This document shows, piece after piece, positions 1 to 5,050 of a DNA stretch of 5,050 nt (position 1 is the stretch's first letter; each line of letters opens with the position of its first letter). The DNA comes from an uncultured Peptostreptococcaceae bacterium. Its GTDB lineage: Bacteria; Bacillota; Clostridia; Peptostreptococcales; Anaerovoracaceae. A program made the position numbers and the translations under genes. The notes below the pieces were generated by a model that worked only from the letters and a program-made list of their open reading frames with translations, was not told the DNA's origin and did no database searches. Location: NCBI GenBank assembly GCA_905236895.1, contig CAJOQI010000159.1, positions 1 to 5,050 of the forward strand, read 5' to 3'.

Positions 1-925
1 CCATAGATCCTGTTCCCGTTCCGCAAGCCAGGGTAAAGTCCTCCACCCCTCTCTCGTAGGTCAGTTCATCCACATCCTTGCCTCCGATTACATGGTAGAA
101 GTTCACATTGGCTCCCTTGGGAAGGTCGGGATGATGACAAAGGGCTCGTGCCAGATCAAAAAGTTCCTTGCGGTCTTCTGCCGCGCTTCCTCCATTGGTT
201 GAGGCTCCGCCTGCTGTCACTCCTCCGCCAGCATCTGTGGATGCACTCCCCTGGTTGCTCATGATATCGCTAACCAGGTCTCCGATTCCTCGGCACTTAA
301 CTGCTATTGCGGGAATCCCCGGGTCACCCAGCTCCACATAGTCGGCCAGGACTCCTCCGTTGGGGCCTCTCTCTATATTATCCAGAATGCTTTCTGCGTT
401 CTCGGTACTTTCTCGACCTTCCCCTCCGCTCCGCAGGTCCGGCCCCTCAATCATCAGCTCCTTACTAAGCTCCATCTTGGTAACGTCGTTTAAGCGGATT
501 CTGTAATCTCTATCATTAAGTCTCTCCGCATAAACCAAGCCGGCCGTTGCCTGGATCACCATATCTTCTCCCACCAGGTCCTTTTCATAGCCATAGCGAG
601 CCATGCATCTGGCGCCGTTTCCACACATTTCACCAAGGCTTCCGTCGCAGTTGAAATACAACATGGAGAAATCCGCCTCTTCCATTTCGATTCCATCATG
701 CTCCGCAGCCCCTTGGGTTCCCTCTTCAATCGAAGCAAGTTCCCAGGGTTCATTCACCGCCATCAGACCGTCTGCCCCAATGGATGTCCGCCTTTGGCAA
801 ACCCTGGCGGCCAACCTGCTTAGCTGCTCCTCCGAGAAACCATATTCTCTATTATCTATTATGATGAAGTCGTTTCCGGCTCCCTGCATTTTTGTGAATT
901 TGATCTTGGAAAGTTTCTTCGCCAT
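1..925 (-). CDS. dapF: Diaminopimelate epimerase, 3' end cut off by the window edge
   Basis: DapF interconverts LL- and meso-diaminopimelate in the cytoplasm, feeding lysine and peptidoglycan synthesis. I translated one unbroken frame of 308 residues. It shows MQGAGNDF (13-20), IGADG (49-53), FNCDGSLGEMCGNGARC (91-107, first catalytic Cys101), ANVNFY (272-277), and ERGVEDF (291-297) followed by ACGTGTGS (300-307, second catalytic Cys301). The second cysteine usually sits near residue 220 of a protein of about 275, so this one is roughly 80 residues longer before that point. The excess lies in three loops, near residues 60-84, 161-191 and 222-248; the last is rich in Gly, Ser, Ala and Thr. The stretch ELGDPGIPA (198-206) has Ala where I remember His in this subgroup. 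The start is set by GGGGAG eight bases upstream. It is the second gene after the S66 peptidase. About 50 C-terminal residues lie outside the window. Confidence 0.93.
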   Translation of the reverse strand, partial: MAKKLSKIKFTKMQGAGNDFIIIDNREYGFSEEQLSRLAARVCQRRTSIGADGLMAVNEPWELASIEEGTQGAAEHDGIEMEEADFSMLYFNCDGSLGEMCGNGARCMARYGYEKDLVGEDMVIQATAGLVYAERLNDRDYRIRLNDVTKMELSKELMIEGPDLRSGGEGRESTENAESILDNIERGPNGGVLADYVELGDPGIPAIAVKCRGIGDLVSDIMSNQGSASTDAGGGVTAGGASTNGGSAAEDRKELFDLARALCHHPDLPKGANVNFYHVIGGKDVDELTYERGVEDFTLACGTGTGSM

Positions 926-942
926 CCGTCTTTCTCCCCCTA
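926..942 (-). promoter_or_regulatory. Ribosome binding site of dapF fused to the upstream stop codon
   Basis: On the minus strand the TAG stop of the S66 peptidase runs directly into GGGGAG, giving TAGGGGGAG, followed by eight bases and the dapF ATG. A terminating ribosome would therefore sit on the next initiation site, which suggests translational coupling. Seen directly in the sequence; the coupling is inferred. Confidence 0.7.
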
Positions 943-1860
943 TCTTTCCATCAGAAAACTAATCCTAAGTTCATCCGCATCCATTTTGCACATGGCTCCC
1001 ATGGGAAGGCTCATCATGGGATAGTCGTGGCCAGACTCCACTCCCCAGATTGCGGGGATTGAGATATCCCTTAGGATGTCTTTGATGCAGTCAATCCAAA
1101 TCCAGTCTTCGGCGCAGTTGCTCTTCATGTCCGTAAACTGACCGATGAGAATTCCCGCTGCCTTATGGAGATAGCCCGCATCTCTTAAATGATACATGGC
1201 TCTTTCCGTTTTGCTGGTGGATTCGTGAACGTCCTCTAAAAATAAAATCTTTCCCGTAGGATCAAAGTCATATGGTGTGCCGATGGATCCCACAACCAGG
1301 GTCATATTTCCTCCAACCAGAATGCCTTCAGCCTTCCCCGGGTTTATCTGTTTCAGTTCCTTCTCCTTGGGGGACCAATAGGCGACTTCCCCTTCGCCGT
1401 TTAACACCTCGTAGAAGGACCTTTCAGTTTCTTCGTCAAAATCATCCACCATATTTGATGACACCATTGGACCGTGGATGGTTCCATATCCGCATTTCTC
1501 GTTTATATATAAATGGAGATTGGTGATGTCGCTATAGCCAACAAAAAGCTTGGGATTGTTTTTAATCACATCAGAGTCCAGATGCTCCATGATTCTGGCG
1601 CTTCCGTCCCCACCTCTTACGCAGAAGATGGCGTCCACCTCCGGATCAGCAAACATTTGGTTAAGAAGCTCCGCCCTTAGTTTTCCCGGGCCTGCGGAAA
1701 GACCGTGATAATCCAAATCCAGATTATCAGAAGCCTTAACCCTATAGCCCATTTCCCCCAGCTTTTTGATGCAGAGAGGAATCCTCTCGCTGTCGATTTT
1801 GGAGCTTGGAGCAACCAGCCCAACGCAATCGCCTTTTTTCAATTTCTTTGGAAATTTCAT
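940..1860 (-). CDS. LD-carboxypeptidase, peptidase family S66 (LdcA/MccF-like)
   Basis: S66 enzymes are cytoplasmic serine peptidases that remove the terminal D-Ala from murein tetrapeptides during cell-wall recycling; the MccF branch instead inactivates peptide-nucleotide antibiotics. The protein is 306 residues, close to the usual LdcA length, with no signal peptide. Family landmarks are in order: the N-terminal GDCVGLVAPSS (10-20), VRGGDG (81-86), the nucleophile elbow GYSD (Ser110), GGNMTL (183-188), LFLEDV (Glu209), and GHDYPMMSLPMG (His278). Ser110, Glu209 and His278 match the family's Ser-Glu-His triad. The start is supported by AAGGGAGAAG a few bases upstream and by good alignment of the N-terminus with the family. 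It heads the operon with dapF, which favours a murein-peptide role over microcin immunity, though the sequence alone does not settle the substrate. A promoter with a 17-bp spacer lies about 30 bases upstream. Confidence 0.92.
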   Translation of the reverse strand: MKFPKKLKKGDCVGLVAPSSKIDSERIPLCIKKLGEMGYRVKASDNLDLDYHGLSAGPGKLRAELLNQMFADPEVDAIFCVRGGDGSARIMEHLDSDVIKNNPKLFVGYSDITNLHLYINEKCGYGTIHGPMVSSNMVDDFDEETERSFYEVLNGEGEVAYWSPKEKELKQINPGKAEGILVGGNMTLVVGSIGTPYDFDPTGKILFLEDVHESTSKTERAMYHLRDAGYLHKAAGILIGQFTDMKSNCAEDWIWIDCIKDILRDISIPAIWGVESGHDYPMMSLPMGAMCKMDADELRISFLMER

Positions 1861-1892
1861 TTTCTTCTCCCTTTAATTCAGCGCTTACCCCC

Positions 1893-1921
1893 ATTCTACC
1901 CTCTTTCCAAGGGCCTTACAA
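1893..1921 (-). promoter_or_regulatory. Candidate sigma-A promoter for the S66 peptidase-dapF operon
   Basis: Reading the minus strand, a -35 box TTGTAA (plus positions 1916-1921, 4 of 6 consensus) and a -10 box TAGAAT (1893-1898, 5 of 6) are separated by exactly 17 bases. The expected start of transcription is near 1886, leaving a leader of about 25 bases that contains the ribosome binding site. It interlocks with the opposite promoter. Predicted by eye only. Confidence 0.55.
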
Positions 1922-1932
1922 GAATGTATAAT
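1904..1932 (+). promoter_or_regulatory. Candidate sigma-A promoter for the S12-family hydrolase
   Basis: A perfect -10 box TATAAT lies at 1927-1932 and a weaker -35 box TTTCCA (4 of 6) at 1904-1909, with a 17-base spacer. Transcription would start near 1939, about 27 bases before the ATG. The -35 box falls inside the spacer of the divergent promoter. Predicted by eye only. Confidence 0.6.
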
Positions 1933-1955
1933 TGGCGTAGATTATTGACTTAATC

Positions 1956-1962
1956 GGAGGAG
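1956..1962 (+). promoter_or_regulatory. Ribosome binding site of the S12-family hydrolase
   Basis: GGAGGAG ends three bases before the ATG at 1966, counting the full run; its GGAGG core is five bases upstream. It is the strongest such site in the intergenic region and fixes the start, since no other in-frame ATG or GTG nearby has one. Confidence 0.75.
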
Positions 1963-1965
1963 AAT

Positions 1966-3477
1966 ATGAGTAGAACTTTTGATATAGAAGCACTGGATAA
2001 GCAGCTTGAGAAGATGTTTGATGAATCCCGATTTCCCAATATTTCCGTGGCTATTCGCGGACCCGAGGGGATGATATATAAGAGGGGCTTCGGTCGTAGA
2101 AGGCTGGATCCGGAACTTCCCGTGGATGAAAATACCATCTATGGAATCGCCTCCATGAGCAAATCCTTCACCACCCTTGCCCTGGCAATTCTTCAAACCG
2201 AGGGAAAGGTGAACTTTGATGATCCGGTGGCGAAACATTTCCCCGATTTCAGGGTGCCCGGAATTCCAAAAAGTGCAGTGACCCTTCGTCACCTTGCCAT
2301 GCATACCGCGGGAATCCCTCCGATTCAGCCCCTGGAGTGGTCTATCGCCATGAACAGCACCGAGAGGGAGAACGAGTGGAGCCACAAAATGCGTGAAGCT
2401 TCTCCCAATAAGATGGACACTATCGAAGACATTATCGACTATATCGCCGCCGGGGATTATATGGTTCCGGGATACACCACCCTTGGTTGGCCCGGAGAAT
2501 ATATGAGTTATTCCAACGAAGGCTACGCCATCCTTTCCTATGTGGTGGACAAGGTTGCAGGCATGACCTTGGAGGAGTTTCTTAAAGAAAGGGTTTTCGG
2601 ACCCCTGGAAATGAATCGAACCGTCCTGGACGTGGATGGTAGCGAAATAAGAGAAATAGCAAAGGAAACGGACGAGACCAATTCTCCCGACCATAATATT
2701 GCCGCCTTATTTGAAAAGGACGAAAAAAGCAAGCTGGTTTGGGATGACAATTATTCCATCCTTCCACCCTTCCGCGGCTGTGCCTGCGTCAAGTCAACGG
2801 CGGAAGATATGTCCCACTATTATCTTGCCCTGGCTGATGGAGGCAAATGGAACGGCAAGCAGGTGATTCCGGCGGAAGCAATTGAGCTTATGGTTGGCGC
2901 CGCCTTCCCTCTAAACTATATTCGCCACTATTGCCTTGGCCTAAACAAAAGATCCATGGCAGGTCGCATCATCTGCGATCACTCCGGCGGACTCCACGGG
3001 GTTTCCACCCAAGGAGGTTTTATCATGGGCGGAAGTGCCGACGACACCCCCTATTCCGTAGTTGTACTCTGCAGCCAAGGAGATGTGGAGCCGGAGGACT
3101 TTAACTGGACCTGCTATAATATGATTCTTGGTCTTTCCCTGGAAACCAAACATTATACCGGTTGGGTTCCCGTAGAGGAAGAATTCTCCGACCCGGAAAT
3201 GTTGGTTGGGGATTACGTGGTAGCTGAAGGCGAAACCCAGCATTTCATCTTAAGCTACGACAATGGAGGAGACTCCAAAAAATACCAAGTCCCCACTCTT
3301 CATGGGGACTTTAGGGGAACCGACGTGATTCTAAAATACTGCGGCGGAACCAGATTCGAAGCCTTTAAGGAGAGTAACCCAGAGGAGCGAGTTTATCCCA
3401 TGGAATTCTTCATTAAAGATGGCAAGGCCATAAAAGTGAAATGCGGATCCAGGATTTATCAGCGAATAGATGAGTAA
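1966..3477 (+). CDS. Serine hydrolase, class C beta-lactamase-related / peptidase S12 family
   Basis: A penicillin-binding-protein-fold serine hydrolase of 503 residues. The three active-site elements are present: SMSK (63-66, nucleophile Ser63 and Lys66), YSN (182-184, Tyr182), and HSG (339-341), the last replacing the KTG box as in many S12 esterases and D-peptidases. HTAG (113-116) is a further family landmark. The catalytic domain spans about residues 8-385. About 100 residues follow, from 405 on, with alternating hydrophobic residues (for example FILSYDNGG and YPMEFFIKDGKAIKVKCG). These resemble the beta-barrel C-terminal domains of D-aminopeptidase and Pab87-like proteins, though I cannot confirm that assignment. 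The N-terminus is polar and has no signal peptide or membrane segment, so a cytoplasmic location is likely, unlike most penicillin-binding relatives. It diverges from an S66 peptidase-dapF operon, which hints at D-amino-acid peptide or murein fragment turnover. Esterase activity is an equally possible reading. Tandem TAA TAG stops end the gene. Confidence 0.9.
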   Translation: MSRTFDIEALDKQLEKMFDESRFPNISVAIRGPEGMIYKRGFGRRRLDPELPVDENTIYGIASMSKSFTTLALAILQTEGKVNFDDPVAKHFPDFRVPGIPKSAVTLRHLAMHTAGIPPIQPLEWSIAMNSTERENEWSHKMREASPNKMDTIEDIIDYIAAGDYMVPGYTTLGWPGEYMSYSNEGYAILSYVVDKVAGMTLEEFLKERVFGPLEMNRTVLDVDGSEIREIAKETDETNSPDHNIAALFEKDEKSKLVWDDNYSILPPFRGCACVKSTAEDMSHYYLALADGGKWNGKQVIPAEAIELMVGAAFPLNYIRHYCLGLNKRSMAGRIICDHSGGLHGVSTQGGFIMGGSADDTPYSVVVLCSQGDVEPEDFNWTCYNMILGLSLETKHYTGWVPVEEEFSDPEMLVGDYVVAEGETQHFILSYDNGGDSKKYQVPTLHGDFRGTDVILKYCGGTRFEAFKESNPEERVYPMEFFIKDGKAIKVKCGSRIYQRIDE

Positions 3478-3480
3478 TAG

Positions 3481-3527
3481 AAAAACCTTCCCATGAAATG
3501 TGAGTATACATTTCCGGGAAGGTTTTT
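3481..3527. terminator. Bidirectional intrinsic terminator with a two-part hairpin
   Basis: A perfect 12-bp arm (3481-3492) with AAAAACC at its outer end pairs with 3516-3527, which ends in a T-run (3523-3528). Inside it a second 7-bp stem, GAAATGT (3495-3501) with ACATTTC (3508-3514), is separated by a small asymmetric internal loop (AT against C) and closed by a six-base loop. Read rightward it ends the S12 hydrolase three bases after its stop. Read leftward, the A-tract becomes a T-tract, so it can also end the TPM gene arriving from the other side. Confidence 0.9.
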
Positions 3528-3546
3528 TATTGCAATTGTTTATTCC

Positions 3547-4416
3547 CTATTTCCTAAATGATCCGGAGTGTCCACCGTGGGTCATTCCTCCCGGGCTTAC
3601 ATGGGTTGTGCTGCCGCCCGGTCTGGGACCGTTATTGCTTTGCTGAACCCGAGGCACCCTAGTTATATTGCTATAGAGGAACAAATCTCTTGATGCTCTG
3701 GGATCCAGGGCAAAGCTATCTCTAACCACATAGTTTCCTGCCCTTGGTTGATAGCGAACTGTCTTAAGCTGGGCCCGAGCAGAGCTGGTTCCTGCGAAGC
3801 CGCTGAACAAACCTGCTGCAATGGCTATCAGTCCTCTGGATGCCCAGGGGAAGGGTTTCTTTGGTTCGTTGCCCACGTCGATTATATTCCCCTCTTTTGC
3901 GGAGGTAACATATTCGTCGCAGCGCTGAGCAAAGGAGTCGAAGGCCTGATAGAATTTGCCCTTGTTAAGATTGTCCACCAGTTCCGACTCAATCTGATCA
4001 AGACCGTAGTCCGTCAGGGCGGTAATGCCATAACCCGAGGTGCTGGTTGCCCAGCGACCGTCTTCATAACTGACCAAAAGCAATATGCCGTCACGATTGG
4101 GCCCCTGACCGTAGCCATTGTCTTCAAAGTATTTGTCCGCATAGTCCGTGGTGCTCATTGTGCCGGTGGTATCCACCGTTACTATGACCACGTCGAACTG
4201 AAGACGGGAATTGATTTCTTCCAGCTTTGCCTCCAGTTGAGCCTCTTCTTCCGCAGTCATAAGATCTGCGGCATCATCCACATATCTGTGGCCGGATAAC
4301 AAGGTGGAAAAACCAAAACCAAGGGAAAAGCTCATGAGAACAATAACCAGGGCAAAGAGCAGCGTTGCAGCTCTTCTTGCACTTCTATGAAGGGTGGCTT
4401 TTTCTAATCTCTTCAT
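3547..4416 (-). CDS. TPM-domain membrane protein (YgcG/YdjH-like)
   Basis: This is a 289-residue envelope protein. A basic N-terminus (1-15) precedes a hydrophobic segment (16-36), a signal peptide or anchor without an obvious AxA cleavage site. A TPM domain follows at about 45-172, with YVDDAADLMT at the start, FDVVIVTVDT (74-83), GILLLVS (110-116) and GYGITALTD (128-136). A second, weakly hydrophobic segment (195-210) leads to a conserved-looking tail with QLKTVRYQP (216-224) and LFLYSNITR (245-253), and a Gly/Ser/His-rich end. TPM domains are annotated as possible phosphatases, but the biochemical role is poorly established. I chose the ATG at 4416 because AGGAGG lies seven bases upstream; an in-frame ATG at 4440 would overlap the upstream gene and destroy that site's role. 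The gene follows a zinc-ribbon-family gene by 11 bases, so the two are probably co-transcribed and act together at the membrane. Confidence 0.85.
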   Translation of the reverse strand: MKRLEKATLHRSARRAATLLFALVIVLMSFSLGFGFSTLLSGHRYVDDAADLMTAEEEAQLEAKLEEINSRLQFDVVIVTVDTTGTMSTTDYADKYFEDNGYGQGPNRDGILLLVSYEDGRWATSTSGYGITALTDYGLDQIESELVDNLNKGKFYQAFDSFAQRCDEYVTSAKEGNIIDVGNEPKKPFPWASRGLIAIAAGLFSGFAGTSSARAQLKTVRYQPRAGNYVVRDSFALDPRASRDLFLYSNITRVPRVQQSNNGPRPGGSTTHVSPGGMTHGGHSGSFRK

Positions 4417-4430
4417 CTCGCCACCTCCTA
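4417..4430 (-). promoter_or_regulatory. Ribosome binding site of the TPM gene fused to the upstream stop codon
   Basis: On the minus strand the TAG stop of the upstream gene is part of TAGGAGGTGG, a near-perfect anti-16S match, seven bases before the ATG at 4416. This decides the start of the TPM gene and suggests coupled translation. Confidence 0.85.
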
Positions 4431-5050
4431 CATTATCCACCAGAGCAGATAGGAGATACCAAAGACCGCCGCCGCAACTCCCACGGAGATTGCGCCGAAC
4501 ATTCTTCCTGCGGCACCTTCGTCCACCGGTAGGTCACCGATAAACTTACCTGTCTGCCCGTTCATGGCAAAGGTATAAACCTTGCCCTTCCAGGTGGTAT
4601 TCAGAAGCCAGATTGGATAGAGGGCATAGGTCGCCTTGGAATTTCTAAGGTGAATGCTCATGCTCTCCGGTCTGGCGGTTTCGTATCCGCTGACGGAGTC
4701 TTTAAGAATCTGCTCCGTGCTTTTTCTGATTCTTTCGTTTGCTCTTCCTATGCTTTGATCCGCCGTCACGTCGTAGCAGTCCGCCATAAAGCCGGCCAAA
4801 TAGCCGGTCCTGAAGGGCACCGCATCCTGGAAATCAAAGGGCTCTATGGACTCCATCATGGCGTCGTCCATTTTGCTGGAGCCGTCAATAGCCACGTGCT
4901 CGAATTTGATTCTTCCGTTTCGGGAAAGGGAGAAATGACGAGTCTCGGTGCAGGTATATTTGGCATCCATCCAGGAATTGCTGCTGGTTGCATGGAATCT
5001 GGCGTGGGCATCCGCCTCCGCATCAAAAAGCCAGAAAGGCACATAGATTC
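4428..5050 (-). CDS. C-terminal part of a zinc-ribbon-family membrane-associated protein, 5' end cut off
   Basis: The frame is open to the right edge. The 206 visible residues begin IYVPFWLFD, which reads as the middle of a protein, so the GTG at 5042 is probably a valine codon and not a start. Landmarks include PFWLFDAEADA, TETRHFSLSR (33-42 from the edge), DGSSKMDD, IEPFDF, TGYLAGF, RANERI, and YALYPIWLLNTTWKGK followed by YTFAMNGQTGK. One membrane segment ends the protein (about 184-206, ending LLWWIM). I recognise this as the shared C-terminal region of Lachnospiraceae and Bacillus proteins annotated as TFIIB-type zinc-ribbon-containing (YdjG-like). The zinc ribbon itself would lie N-terminal, beyond the window, so it is not seen here. 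It is the upstream partner of the TPM gene. The function is unknown; the known context in Bacillus suggests membrane recruitment of an SPFH (flotillin-like) protein. Confidence 0.75.
   Translation of the reverse strand, partial: IYVPFWLFDAEADAHARFHATSSNSWMDAKYTCTETRHFSLSRNGRIKFEHVAIDGSSKMDDAMMESIEPFDFQDAVPFRTGYLAGFMADCYDVTADQSIGRANERIRKSTEQILKDSVSGYETARPESMSIHLRNSKATYALYPIWLLNTTWKGKVYTFAMNGQTGKFIGDLPVDEGAAGRMFGAISVGVAAAVFGISYLLWWIM

Noticed and set aside
182..262. A tandem DNA repeat or small mobile insertion in the Gly/Ser-rich part of dapF
   Set aside because: The codons are varied and there is no repeated unit, terminal inverted repeat or target duplication; it is low-complexity protein sequence only.
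603..962. A 119-codon plus-strand frame and a 65-codon minus-strand frame (556-753) over dapF
   Set aside because: Both are shadows of the dapF frame, which carries the family motifs continuously through this stretch.
1945..1950. TTGACT as a -35 box for the S12 gene
   Set aside because: A 17-base spacer would put the -10 inside the coding region at GAGTAG, a poor match; the upstream TATAAT promoter is far better placed.
1861..1965. A riboswitch or T-box leader controlling dapF or the S66 peptidase
   Set aside because: The predicted leaders are only about 25 bases on each side, too short for any known riboswitch, and no terminator-like hairpin is present.
1942..2694. A 250-codon open frame on the minus strand, antisense to the S12 hydrolase
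   Set aside because: It lies wholly opposite a well-supported gene with clear catalytic motifs, has no recognisable domain, and its composition (many His, Gly, Ser) is that expected of the complement of coding sequence.
3748..4299. A 183-codon open frame on the plus strand, antisense to the TPM gene
   Set aside because: It mirrors the TPM coding sequence, has no good ribosome binding site or known motif, and runs against the terminator arrangement.
4417..4440. ATG at 4440 as the start of the TPM gene
   Set aside because: It would overlap the upstream gene and translate through a near-perfect AGGAGG site that is ideally placed for the ATG at 4416.
4428..5042. GTG at 5042 as the true start of the zinc-ribbon-family gene
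   Set aside because: The frame stays open upstream to the window edge and reads IYVPFWLFD, matching the interior of the family; no ribosome binding site can be seen in the few bases available.

Overview
The window looks like chromosomal DNA from a Gram-positive Clostridia member, most likely a gut or rumen Lachnospiraceae-type bacterium. This is inferred from strong GGAGG-type ribosome binding sites, short intergenic gaps, roughly even base composition, and protein types remembered from that group: a DapF of the CGTGTGS subgroup and a zinc-ribbon/TPM membrane protein pair. No database search was possible, so the taxonomy is provisional.

Layout. (1) Positions 1-1860, minus strand: a two-gene operon with a serine LD-carboxypeptidase (family S66) followed 14 bp later by dapF, diaminopimelate epimerase. 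dapF runs off the left edge after its second catalytic cysteine. (2) Positions 1861-1965: a short divergent promoter region whose two sigma-A-type promoters interlock, each -35 hexamer lying in the spacer of the other. (3) Positions 1966-3477, plus strand: a 503-residue serine hydrolase of the class C beta-lactamase/S12 peptidase family, with a C-terminal beta-rich domain and no signal peptide. (4) Positions 3481-3527: a long two-part hairpin with an A-tract and a T-tract, which should terminate transcription from both sides. (5) Positions 3547-5050, minus strand: a TPM-domain membrane protein preceded by the C-terminal two thirds or so of a zinc-ribbon-family protein that enters from beyond the right edge. 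The two are tightly coupled, with the upstream stop codon running into the next ribosome binding site.

How the genes may work together. The left three genes fit peptidoglycan peptide metabolism: S66 enzymes cut murein tetrapeptides at the diaminopimelate-D-Ala bond, DapF interconverts LL- and meso-diaminopimelate, and many S12 enzymes act on D-amino-acid peptides. The right pair resembles, from memory, the YdjG/YdjH proteins that accompany a flotillin-like SPFH protein in the Bacillus ydjFGHI envelope-stress operon. I see no mobile element, CRISPR array, tRNA, rRNA or clearly novel defence system. The most unusual feature is the DapF protein, which carries three loop insertions and lacks a histidine expected in its subgroup. 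No gene-free stretch exceeds 300 bases.
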